The notes beneath the pieces were generated by a model, which saw nothing but the letters and a program-made list of their open reading frames with translations, did no database searches and was not told the origin of the DNA. DNA of 64,000 nucleotides from Litomosoides sigmodontis (taxonomy: Eukaryota > Nematoda > Chromadorea > Rhabditida > Onchocercidae). This document shows positions 38,015 through 50,100 of this stretch, piece after piece. The stretch is from the NCBI GenBank assembly GCA_963070105.1, contig OY718805.1:4398001-4462000 (forward strand). The letters are read 5' to 3'. A program made the translations under genes and the position numbers. Position 1 is the first letter of the stretch, and each line of letters opens with the position of its first letter.

Positions 38015-40960
38015 ATGCATTCCTATGAAGCATTACTTGTGGTACTGCTGGCGGAATCTATCGCTTCCTACAAAATATTAATATTTTCACCACGTCTGGG
38101 TTACAGCCATGTTAATTTCATGGGAAGAATAGCGGATATTCTGGTAGAAGCTGGACACGATGTAGTACGTTCTTTGTTCGTGAAATTTTTGCAAAAGCTT
38201 CAAAGAGAAATTCAACTATGCTATAGAAGAATTTAACTTAAGTAAAGTTATCAATCGAAGTTGACATAGTCATTCATTATTTACATTAAGGTAATAGTAA
38301 AAGTTTCACTCCATTCTACAGGCTGTCTTCGTGCCAGATTTGAATCCAGATGTATCGAATAATGGTTCCAGTTTGGCAAAAATAATACGAAAGAGATTTC
38401 CAAACAATCAATACTTCGAGAAAAATTCATCGAAAATGATTTGGAAGAAGAAGGGAGATAGCATTCTGCAAGTCACTCGGGTTCCTTAACTCTTATAATT
38501 CAATTACGTTAAATATGCGATAGTGATCAATTTAAATTGGCGCATAGATTCTTGCGGGAACGCATGTAACTGTGGTACTTCCTATTTTCAGTGATTTTAT
38601 TTTGTAGTTATATCGACGACTGGCCGATGCACAGAGAATGTCATGTCAAAGTAAGCTTACACGTCATACATTTATGATTTCAGCAAGTTTAAATTCTTCC
38701 GATAAACAAAAAAGTAATGAATATTTAGAACACTTGGAGGACGAGAAGCTGATGGATTCATTGCGGGCGGAACACTACGATTTGGGTGTCACCGAACATA
38801 TCAGTTTCTGCGGATACGCAATTTTCAAAAAGATCGCTCTCAAAAACTATGTTACAGCAATGGCAATTAATTTGATGGAAGTGAGCAGTGACCACTTTGG
38901 TGTAAGCTCAAATCCGAGTTATGTTCCAGGTTTGTTATACTTTTCCCATTTCTGCATCTTTTCCGTTTGAGTGAGACTCCCATCTGTTAATGCGATACTG
39001 GAAAGGACACACGATTTTAAATTAAATTCCAAACAAATCTATAATGGCCTATATTTGATTGTTTTGTGAAACTTTTGTTTCAGCGAGTTTCTCTTCCAAA
39101 TCAGATAAAATGAATTATTTTGATAGACTTACAAACGTTATTATATACACAATAACTTACGGCCTGACAAAGATTATTTGGGAACCAACGGCGCAAAGTC
39201 TTCAGCATCATTTGCCCAATGAATTTGATTATATTGTATGTTCTTACTGACCAATATTTCTTGTGCTTCGCTAATCAGGCGCAAGCAGCATTTGATCTCA
39301 TGTGGAACTATGACTTCACGTATTATGTCACTCTCTAAAATCTCCCCCTCGCTAAATTTTCGTGATTTGAACTAACCAGTATGATTTGCATCTCCCGGAA
39401 ATATATCTTAGTGCACAACTTTTAAAATATTTCAAGCTTCCAGTTGCTGGTCAAATGTTAGTGTCTCAGAAAGAAAGAAAATGTTGCGCTTAAATTTTAT
39501 GGAGCATTACTGATTTTTAAACTGTAATGGTAATGGAAAACAAAAGGTGAAACAAACAGTATTGTGAAATTATTAAGGAAGTAGTGAAACAAAGCTCGCT
39601 TGTCTTTGTCAACACGGAAGAATTGTTAGAATTTCCTCGCCTGGTCAGCCGTAAAGTTGTATTCGTTGGTGGAATAGCTGTTTCGGAAGCTTCACCACTC
39701 ACTGAGGTATGTGGTCTATAACTCATGATATGGCATAGAACCAATTACACGAATTATGATTGATTAACCTTATCATCCAGGATTATCAGCAACTTATGGA
39801 TCGCTCTGAACATGGTGTCATTTTAGTATCATTTGGGACGGTGGTGAAAAGCAAGGACATGGATAGCGATGTAAAAGAAATATTCGAAGGTGCATTCCAA
39901 CAATTATCCGAGGTTACTCTTTACTTAACTCATTCGGAATTGAAACCTAAATCAATTAGAATTAAAGTGACATTATTAGTTGTTGGAGGAAATGTGAGGT
40001 TACTCAGGCAATGCTCCTTTAGATCACTTTCATATGGAAATATGAGATTGAAAAAAGAGATGTGTATCTTTCCAATGTCGTTAAAAGGAATTGGGTACCG
40101 CAAAACGATCTTCTCAGTAAGTGTCTTTTACTAAACTTATTTCCTGATCAATTATACATTCCGATACAATGTATGAAAAAACACTTGCGAACAGTCGTGT
40201 GGTTTTTTCAATTGCAGAAATCATTACTTTAAATTAAATTAACTGAAAGCCTGAATCTTCATCGTTCTATGCTACTTCAGGAAAAAGTTACAGATCACCG
40301 CAACCTTTTGGGTTTTGTGTCTCACTGCGGTCAAAACAGTCTCATGGAAAGTATCAATGCTGGAGTACCACTCATTTGCATACCGTTATACGCTGATCAG
40401 TTCAGAAATTCGAGGGCAGCAGAGAGTAGGAATGTAGCACTTGTTCTGAATAAGGAAAATCTTACAGCAAATGATTTAGCTTCCGCACTTAAAACCATCA
40501 TCTATGACGAAAGGTAAGTAGTACTTGCATATCAGTGCATGCAACTGTCCTTCAGCTTTGGGCCCGTTCCTGGTGGAGGGTTCTCTTCTGATAGATGGCA
40601 TATCTTCACCAGTCATTAATATTACAATGACCTAAATTTTTTTTTAAAGTAAATTGTTTCAGTTATCGGAAGAGCGCGGAAAAATTAAAAACGATGATAA
40701 GGCAAAAGCCAATGTCTGCTAGGGAACGGCTCGTAAAATACACCGAATTCGTTATAAAATACGGCCCATTTGACAACTTTAGTGTTGCCGGTTCCGAGCT
40801 TAATATTTTCCAGTACTTTCTTGTGGATGTTTTGATTGTGATAGTTCCTCTCGTTTTACTGATGATTTACATATCCGCTAATCTTACGTTGCGCCTATTC
40901 TTTTTGTTTTTCTCGGTTTCGAGAATCCTTACTCGTCGGCTTTTTTCGGTGGAAGGATGA
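38015..40960 (+). CDS. UDP-glycosyltransferase (UGT family), ER type I membrane
   Basis: It transfers a sugar from a UDP-sugar to small lipophilic substrates in the ER lumen, a detoxification and hormone-conjugation role. Ten exons join in phase: 38015-38164, 38322-38471, 38608-38650, 38684-38929, 39084-39235, 39578-39706, 39781-39912, 40023-40116, 40294-40513 and 40663-40960. They give 537 residues, normal for the family. A signal peptide precedes [19 protein letters not shown], whose His is at the catalytic position. [12 protein letters not shown] and ILVSFGTVV follow. The UGT signature spans exons 8-9 ([32 protein letters not shown]). A C-terminal membrane anchor ([15 protein letters not shown]) ends in a basic cytosolic tail. 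A poly(A) signal is at 41026-41031. The subfamily cannot be named from sequence alone. Confidence 0.92.
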
Positions 40961-41278
40961 TTCAGGAATAAGTGAAAGATATAATTCCAATTGAGAAAAA
41001 AAAATTCTAATGTAGTTCTTTACAAAATAAAAATGAGGAAAACAAATGCTAGTTTTCGAAGGTTAGTGTATTGCACAGGTGTCCATCTGTTTGAAGGAGT
41101 CTTTGAGCATAAAATTTCAGACGAATCCGAAATTATTCTTCCATTTTACCTTCAGGTGAAGAACGCAATGAATTAGTTTCGCTGCTGCATTATGAAAAGG
41201 GAAATCTATTTCCATTCAATTGCAGAATGAAGCATCCACTTTTGTCATATTTTCCACATATAAGAAGAAATGAGTATC

Positions 41279-41286
41279 TTTATTCA
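41279..41286 (-). terminator. Stop codon overlapping poly(A) signal
   Basis: On the minus strand the LRR gene ends TGAATAAA, so the stop codon and the AATAAA poly(A) signal share one base. The 3' UTR would be only about 15-20 nt. Confidence 0.6.
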
Positions 41287-44200
41287 GCAAATAACCCTTT
41301 GAACGCAGGAATCTTTAAGGCATTGAAGTGCTTTGTCACTGAACTTAGGGCGTCCACTGAAATCAGCGTGTGATATCCATTCAAGGTCGGGACAAAATTG
41401 CGCTAACAAATAGATTGACTTATCAGTACATGACGTTGCACGAATTCTCACTTCCTTCAAGCAGCACTTCCTGCAAGTATAGTTTCAAATTGCACCTATT
41501 AAATTACCAAATAATACGACACGTTTGTCATTCTTTAGAAAAATTTAATAGAAAGACACGGCTTTGTATTTAATATTAATGACCGCATTCGAGACATTTT
41601 ATGAGTTTTTAAAGAGCAAGTGGAACTTTGGAAATAAGCTTATGAACTAAGCAAAGTTCACCGTGCTAATGCAGCAAGTCCTTTGTCAGTGACATATCTG
41701 CAACCATTCAAATTAATATTCCTTAAACCTATACAATTATCTGCTAACAGTGCCAAAAAGCGGTCGTCAACACACGGGATATGCGACACCTCCAAGTCCT
41801 AAAATATAAAATCTTAGAAATTTCACAGGTACTAGCAGACATCTTTGTTGGTGACACTCCTTTTACAACTTTGTGAAGTATTAAACATATTCGTAAGTCA
41901 TTAGAAATAATCTGTGATATTACGAAACTAAACTACGAAGAAGTTTGAAACGCAACCACGAGGTAACGATAATATAATAAAGCACTTTAAACGAGGAAAG
42001 CAGTTGAAGATAAGCCAAGGAATTTTAAATCTTTATGCACCGTGATTGAGTGAGCTCCACGTGCAATTGCAAATAGAGCTCTGTAAGTTGTTCGAAGGCG
42101 GCACAATTTGAGTGATCGTAACCTTGAACCTGGCGAGTGTACTCCACCTACAACAGATTCATTAGAAATGTAGAGAAGCTGTTTAATGCCATGTAGAATT
42201 GAAATTAAAATTAAAGATTATGCATGGTTTCTGCTCGGTTCAGTCTGCAATTAAAAATCAATATGTAAACAATCTGGAGAAACTAAAGGACAAACCAGCA
42301 AAAAACAATCGTAACAGCTTGTTGTTGATGTGTTTTACGTCAAGTGCTAAGTGACTTAAATTTGGTAGGCACTGTGTTATCAAATTGAAAACACCATCGA
42401 TGATCGTTGGCAGCGATATCTAAAAATCAGTGGCAAAAAGAAGGCATCCTTTCTCACAGTTTTCCGAAATTCAAAAATTCGACTAAAGTAAAGAATTTGT
42501 AAGGATTTACATTAAATGAAAAAATTAACTAGATAAGTAAGGATTTGTAAAATCGAAATGAAAAAATTTAGAGAACTGAGAACAGAAACAATGCTGCCTG
42601 CAATACCATAACAACTTCTCGAAATTACGGAACATTGGAAAAATCAAAAGCTTACATGAAGCCGCGTTATTTTGCCTCCAATATATGGTAAAATAGAACG
42701 TAAGAAGGTATTAGCATCTTCCACACATCGCTAAAAATGACTCGTTGAGTAGAAGTCAATGAAAGCCTGACACTATCCATAACAATTGAAGTCTTAGGAA
42801 TACGGTAAAAGTATACAGTTTCCGTTAAATGCATAAAGACTAATATATCATTGTTGATGCTCAAAATACATAATTGTGTGCACTAGTGGCCTTCAGTAAT
42901 AACAGGCCAAGATTTCGAGGATGGTAGATCATATTATTAAATTCTTACCCAGCTTGCTTCCTTGCAACTCATCTGTAGATGAATACTCGTCAGTTGAGGT
43001 AAAGTCTCTAGGCGATCGATTAAGCTATTTACGTCCTCATCACCGCGTACTGACAACCGCAACCTGCTTACGGTTGGTGGTAACAGAGGTAAAGTGAAAA
43101 AATAATTTCCTGAAAATTTTGACACATGTCACATTACAGTGTGACAAGAAGTATCGCTAATTTTCAACATTACACCATGATATTTCGATTGCCTTCGGGT
43201 AAACTTGATAATAAATATCCTAAACTGGGAACACATAAATAAATATATTTATATGAGAAATAAGGAAGATAAAACCCAATACTGATGAATGGTTATATTT
43301 GAGTACCATACAATTACGGTTTCGTTAAGTGCATGAAAACATCACAATATGACAACAAATAGAGTAAGTATAAAAATGAAAATGGAGCATCAGGGTAGAA
43401 AAAGATGAAACAGACCATACAAATCAACATCGCGCAATCCTACACCAGCAATTCTGTACTCTGGCGTTAACGCAAGCTCCCGCTCTACCTAGAAAAAATT
43501 GTTGAAAAGAGAAAAATAGACAAAATCACTCAGTGTCACTTTTTAATTTTTAATTACCTATCGAATAAACGCAGATAAATTCCATGAAATGCTCGAATTA
43601 CAAAGAACCTGAAGTAAATAATGAATAATAAATCTTTTACGGGAGTACTTCGAAAAAGCGACAAAGTGATAACTGCTTGATGTTTGGACAGTTACGACTC
43701 AAATAAAATAGAGCAGAGGAAGGGTCGACCACATTTGGTAGAAAATCCAACTCCAAAATAGATAATTTATCCCCGAGATAATGTGCGATATCATAAAGTG
43801 CCTGGTCATTTAAACCTGAAGTTTAATTAACAGAATTTAGGCAGCTGCATAAAAGCAATGGTTAAAAGGCTGAATTAAAGGGATATTTATGAAACAATAC
43901 ATTAAGGATATACGGAGTATTTCGATGACTGAAAAGAATAACCTCTGCAGTTATTCAAATACAAACAATGAATATTACGATTTAAGTAAACGAGTTGATA
44001 GATTCCATCGCTTTTAATCTGAAACCAAACTTGTGAAATCGATAGATTTCATTGGAAGCCAAAAAAAACATTGCAATGATGTTCAATGGTATAAATAATA
44101 ATAACAAGAAGCAAATGAGACTAACTAATCTAGCAAAGAGGGTAGCCACCTAAGCCTAAAACCTCCGTCACTGCAAATTCTAGTCCTACCCCCCTCTTCC

Positions 44201-45319
44201 TATAAACGAAGAAAGGATACTTGGTACCAAGCCCTCGGACAAATGCCTCTATGTACAGCACGGACACGTAGGACGCAATGACTGCACCCAATAACGCGCA
44301 GAATCAGACTCGTCATCCTCTATCTTCACAGGGCTCAAAGAGACGAACCGGCAATGCGCCCCGTGGTAGGGCACTTCTAAGCCACTACACCATGTCCCCT
44401 TGACGCACAAAGAGTAAGTAACTTAGACATATACTCCTTCTACGATATTGATAGAGTAGGTTTGAGCACGCATTACGTAAAACAAACCATTGTACAAGAG
44501 CTTAAATCGACCGTGTACAAGAAATTCGACTTTATCAACGATAAGCCATTTGATGTGAGCTTCCTTAACGCCCTGAATTCTAATTTCTCCAGTTTTCGTT
44601 GTCCACTTGTTATTGCTTTAATACCCTGAAATACAGTTAGGGTCGAGCTCAATGGAACGCTTCCTTACCAGCTAAGGAGATCTGAAGTTAAGATTCAGCA
44701 GAATCAAACTTAACGTGAACTTTAAAGAAATAAAACCGTTACTTTATCAGTGACGTTCTGACAAAAAATGATTGAAATTTGTTGAAGTGCGCGATTATGA
44801 GCTGCAATTGCTTCCAAAACGCTGTCGGTTATTTGATCGCTTAGATAAAAACGTAATTCCGTAAGATTCCTTCCAAAAGATGGCGATGATACAAGCTGAG
44901 CGCATTCTGATAGAAATAACTGAAAGCGAACGGTTCATTGAAAAGGACAAAATAGCCACTACAAACATCATTCATGCTCGAAATCATTGAAATGCTCAGT
45001 TTTTGTGTAAGATAATCTCTGGTTATACGTAACTCACAGCTTCTTACGTTTTCTTAAGAGTTGAATAATGAGGATCTGCTTTAGTCTAAAATTTAAATTC
45101 ATCTTATAGTTTCTAAAATATACCACTGGATATTTACACTCTTAAAGCGGTTGGAATTTTCAATAATTTCGATATTCATCATAAATGTATTACCTGGTCA
45201 TGTGAGCTAAAGAACTCGAGCAGACGTTGCTTGCAAGATGTGGGTAAATCGGCCAAAGATCCGTATAAGTTGTGTTTGCATGCAGCTGCCAAACATATGT
45301 TGAATAAAGATTTAACCAT
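41284..45319 (-). CDS. BC-box leucine-rich-repeat protein, candidate CUL2 substrate receptor
   Basis: The minus-strand ATG at 45319 opens MVKSLFNICLAAACKHNLYG, whose SLFNICLAAA fits the elongin BC-box consensus (L-x3-C-x3-A). LADLPTSCKQRLLEFF follows and resembles a CUL2-box. About a dozen short exons then encode leucine-rich repeats, for example LTELRFYLSDQITDSVLEAI (about 44860), LRKLTSNGLSLIKS (about 44570), SILELDFLPNVVD (about 43760), VSRLRLSVRGDEDV (about 43050) and LEVSHIPCVDDRFLALLADN with LRNINLNGCRYVTDKGLAAL (about 41800-41660). The last exon ends at the TGA 41284-41286. The N-terminus resembles ZYG11 (SLLDICLNFL), a CUL2 receptor, but no C-terminal armadillo repeats are seen. An FBXL-type protein was considered because of the repeats, but no F-box is visible. 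Some exon limits are approximate. Confidence 0.65.
44145..44400 (-). mobile_element. tRNA-derived SINE-like insertion
   Basis: A roughly 250-bp block, clearly richer in GC than its surroundings, lies in an intron of the BC-box LRR gene, in the same orientation. Its minus-strand 5' end carries an RNA polymerase III A box (TGGTGTAGTGG, 44392-44382) and a B box (GGTTCGTCTCT, 44349-44339) at tRNA-like spacing. A non-tRNA body of about 190 bp follows, ending near 44145. This is the classic layout of a tRNA-headed SINE. It is not a functional tRNA: a good cloverleaf with acceptor pairing could not be drawn. Confidence 0.55.
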
Positions 45320-47104
45320 TTCTGAATCATAAAGTGCTAAAAATTTATGGTGCTAGTTGACATTGCTTTAAGATCCTATTGTCACTGTTTGTGTTACGCT
45401 ATTTAAATTATAAGTTGCCTTAAACTGCCTCGGACGACAGATTTTGAATTACACAATTTTCTCTGTTTCTCTCCCCACATCTTCTCGTTCCTTGCTATCT
45501 CCCTGTGAGGAAAACTTCGATATATTTTTTATAAATATTACTTAGAATATCGATGATTTCAGGTGTTACCTACGAAAATGGCAAGAAACTTTCTGCCTAA
45601 CTAACATAAATAAGACGAATTGGACGATTTTAAGTGCTCCAAGGTGTGTGAATGAAATATTTAAAGGAAAGAAACAAATAAAAGCCCTTAAAGTGGAAAA
45701 TCTTCTAGCAACGGTTTTGATAAGAGAGATTAAAAGGGAAGGTAAACTCTAAACTCGAAGAATGAGGCAGAGGAACTTGCAAGGAAAGAGCAGGGATAAT
45801 TGTCTTCTCTCTCCTAAGTAGTACTAGACTCTTCCTCAATCCATCACCACTAGCAGTACATAATTTATACCAGAATGTCATCAGAAGTAATTTTGTGAAT
45901 GTGTGAAGCTTATGGAACATAGCACCACCGAGCACCAGAACGAACACTTCACATCTTGGCTTGCTGGACAGAGCGGATCATTGTGATTCACTTGCGACTG
46001 TAAAAAGCTGGAAAAGTGTTCAATTATTTGAACATGCAAGCTAAGAACTTACAAAATCGCGAAAACACACACACACACACAACTAGGATTGTCTTGCAGT
46101 GATGCCCTCGGAGATCTAAAAAACAGCAAATCCCAACTGATGCTATCAGTTAGCTTCTTAGCTTATGATTAACGTTCACTTTACGATGGATGAAAACTTA
46201 TCAGTGAAATGGAAAAGGTAGAGAGGGAGAGAGCACGAGGAATAGAATGGAATTGAGGGAATAGCAGTGATGTCATCAGCGTCTTACACTACGTCGATTA
46301 CTGATGCTGTTTTTTTGCTTTTTCTGTTTTTAAGACGATCTCCCTCTTCTTTCTCACTGAATTGATTGAGAGGAGAGGCGGGAAAGTGAGTGCCGACGTT
46401 GACGTTGACGTTGCAATAGCACGCAATACCTGACCTGAGGAACTAAGGAACTTCGCTACAACGATAAATTCCAAGCTAGCAGTGGTAGCTTGTAGCAGTA
46501 GCAGAAGTAGCAGTGGCGATGGGATAATGTTCATTGTTCCGGAGGGACGGATACTTTTGCTAAGCTTAAACTAGCAAGTCAGCACCTGTTATGATGTCAT
46601 AGACGTCGTGCATATCTTATCTGTCATATGATAGTCTTTCACATCAAAACATCTCTAGATCTATCTTCTTCTAACGATCTTTTCTCCCCTTACTGTCTGT
46701 CCTCCCATAATATTCACAAGTGAAATTTCAAAAATTACGCTGTAACGAGCGAAACACTTCATGAAATGGCTGATTGTCACCAGTATTTTGGATAAATTTG
46801 TTAGACATGAAATAACGATTTGTTGGTTGATGGAGATGTGTGACGTGTAGAGGCCACGGTCACGTGAGTCAAAGTGGTGGGTTTGACGCCGAGAGTAGAA
46901 GGAAAGTGAGGAGAAGCCTACGCGTAGTTGCAATTTGCACAGTGATCCACGAGAAATTGAAGTATTCAGGCTCCGTTTTATTCGTGTACTCGATCCATTT
47001 CTTTTGTTGTGTTACATAATGCCTTGACTTCTGATCTCAACGATGACTTCTACACGTGTTCTTTAATGTTCACGTCACTGAAATTTTTGCATTTCTTTAC
47101 AGAA
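45320..47104. other. Intergenic region between divergent genes
   Basis: It separates the minus-strand LRR gene from the plus-strand KAT6 gene. It includes a (CA)n tract at about 46064-46081 and a triple GACGTT-type repeat near 46395. Minus-strand open frames at 45705-45947, 46298-46534 and 46661-46933 have no splice or family support. Promoters of both genes should lie here. Confidence 0.5.
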
Positions 47105-50100
47105 ATGAAGACACGGAAGACGACATCGGAAGCAACAAAGGCATCGAAAAAAAGGCAGCAATTAATAACTTTAGGAAATGGAAGAGTGAACGATTTGTCC
47201 GCTGAGATTGCTTCATCTTCGGGAAACACCAATAACGATGAGAACAAAAGCAAGAAGTAATCCAACAAATTTATGCTTAATTAAGTTGATGTAAAATTAC
47301 CCAAAACTCGAAACGAGGCAATTTCTCGAGCCTGGAGAGTAAATTCAGTGGATCAGATAATTGCGAAAATTAAATAGTCCAAAGTCAAATTAATAGGATT
47401 TATGCTATGGAAATATTGTGAGGTATGATCACATCATACCTGTGTCAATTTTCGACACTTGTTTGATCATCATCACTCTAGTTCTTACTGCTGCACATTG
47501 TTTAACTTTTGCTATGCTGTAATTCTAGATATTTTTACAGTGATCTTGTTAGTTTTTATCATTCAGAATTACATCGGCAAAAAGAATTCGACCTAGTTCT
47601 CGAACTTCTGGCTTACCTGCCGTCACGAAAAAGGGCGAAAAGATTTCGCAGCAGAAAAATTCCTTCTCTATAAATTCTTCAATCAAAACCAGAGCATTAT
47701 ATAAAAAGCAGTATGTTTTCAATTCTCTTTTGGAAGTACGATTCACCAGGTAAGGTACTGTTGGGTATGGCATAACACTTCTACATTTGTATTGTTAACT
47801 TAAAGGGATAATTTTCTAATCTATTTCAGGTCACGAGAAGTGGATCACTGCCGCCTGTGTAAAATAAGTGCTGATTTTATGACGTGTTCTGTGTGCGAAA
47901 ATAAATGTAAATTTTCTTCAGCTAAATGTCTTTTAATGTAATCCCCCACATTTTCGTATGAATACATTTGTACGTATTAGATCTTAATCGTAAAGTAAAG
48001 CTGGATCCTTCCAGATACATTATTCATTTAATTAACTCCCATTTGAAACCTATAGCGAGTGTTATAGCTCACAATCCATGGTGAAATCTGATATGAGGTC
48101 CTCAAGTTTATGTCCATTATTGAGAATAAGTTGATTTGTTCAGATCATTTGGAATGCTTGGGGTATACACCGGAATCTGTACGTCTAGTGTCTGTAAAAC
48201 GGTTCTACTCATGGATTTGTCCAACATGTACATATTGCTACAGTTGTAATGATTTCATATATGACGTAAGTTCCCTTTGAGAATGCAGTTCCCTTTTTAT
48301 TTAATTTTATGTTTATATAAAGTTTTGAAAAATGTTGATTGGCATGTGCTAACACCGTAGAATAGTGGTAGCACTGGTGTAGATTTACATTTATTTTCCT
48401 CTAAACTTTATTATTGTATCCTTAAATCCTAAATTTTTCTTATATCCCAAATCCATAAATTTAACCTTGATATGACAAAGTAATGCAATTTATGTAGATT
48501 TTGTAATTTCAGCCAGAGAACGTGCAGTGCTTTGCATGTGATGCAGCTTTTCATGGAACATGCAGACCAAGTTCTGGGGCGTGGATAAATCCGAAGGACC
48601 CACTTTCGAGTTGGTTCTGTGCGGAATGTAAACATCTTTTGGGCATCGAAAATAGGTTCATAAAAATCGGAATAAAAAAAATTTAATAATTTAAAGTAGG
48701 AGTGTAAAAATCAATTTATGAGAATATTCATTATGAAACTAGTTGAATTTGCTGAAAATTTTGGGATACAAAATCTGTTCTGTGTAAGACTGAGCAAAAA
48801 AATTTATACATTTATAGCGAGCTTTGAGGCCAAAAAATGCGGTTGTCCAAGTGCTTTTTAAATATCGATACAAACCACTGCAATGTTTCAATCTCGTTTT
48901 GAATTTATTATTCAAAAAAGAGCAAAGATGTATGCTATGAGGCAGGATTAGAAAATTTTTTTGGATGTTGAGGTAAAGAAAAATTCGAGAGAGGATTGAG
49001 AGCTGACAAATCTTTCTGACCATTCGATAAAAAGAATGTTAACGATGGAAGGAAAGGAATAAAAAGTGTGCGCTTCTATTGCTAACCTTTTGACTTTTGA
49101 TTTTTAGTGAATCGTTAAATAGCTCCTCTTCATCGAATAGCTCCTTACAAGAAAATGGATCAACTAGGCGAAAGTCATGTTCCTGGCATTTAAGGCGTGA
49201 TTATGCAGCAACCTGTTTCTGGAAAGCGAGGTTGCAAGCTGAACGAGATGCTGTACGTCTTTCACTATGCTTTCTTTATGATGTATTGCGGCGTAATGTC
49301 TTCGTGATAGGCATATTCCTTCAGCGAAACAGATCGTGCATTCATGAATTTCCAGATAAACGACCAACTGAAAGATTTTTGTCGGAAATATTTGAAGGAT
49401 AGAGAGCAAAAGGAAAGAAATCAAATGAAACGACAAGTGGGAAGTGAAAATTTTCCACCGAAGAAAAAAATAACTGCAAAAAACGCAAAAGTTATTTTTA
49501 TTTGGCTTTTTTCATTGCTTACATGGATACTCGGTGCTGTTTATTTTATGAAGTTGATCTTTTTTTATCGTCACGGAGTGCTGAACCCCCACTTTTCCAA
49601 GTCTTTTATATTAGAATTTGCTGAAATATCTACTTCAAGTGAATTGTTATGATTAAAAAGTAATTTAAAACATCGAACTAGAATTGTATCTGGCCTTTAT
49701 TTTGATTTCTGGTATGCTATAAAAAGTTAGTATTGTGTAAACTTGTTATAGTTTTTTAGAGAGCAAAACGAAGCGACTCAGAAAATGAATCAGCTAGGAA
49801 TATCAGTGTTATTGATGGCATCAAAACTTCTGTTCATGGAAAGTTGGAGGAGCAATTAACAGAAACTGAAAAACATCGGGCGATGAAGGATAACTCAACT
49901 GCATTTGATTATAATTTGTAAGTTTTCTTTCCCAGATTTCATTGTTTGTATTCTATGATACAGCTTAATCTTGACGTTTACAACGAAATCAGCTAAAAAA
50001 ACAATTTAATATAATAATAATATATATCCAGAAGCAGAAAAAAGCATTGCAACTTTTTTTCTTTTTTTTGGAAACTCAAAAATTTTCCTTTTATTTGGGA

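Noticed and set aside
44330..44400. Functional tRNA gene
   Set aside because: A and B boxes are present, but no convincing acceptor stem or anticodon arm could be drawn, and a long non-tRNA tail follows, so a SINE head is more likely.
41284..45319. F-box/LRR (FBXL) identity
   Set aside because: The repeats resemble FBXL proteins but the N-terminus fits a BC-box/CUL2-box better than an F-box.
49097..49402. PHD gene ending with the frame [12 protein letters not shown] at 49402
   Set aside because: It arises if exon 6 is spliced in phase 0. The alternative path keeps a conserved-looking helix and leads in phase to the next two exons and the MYST domain.
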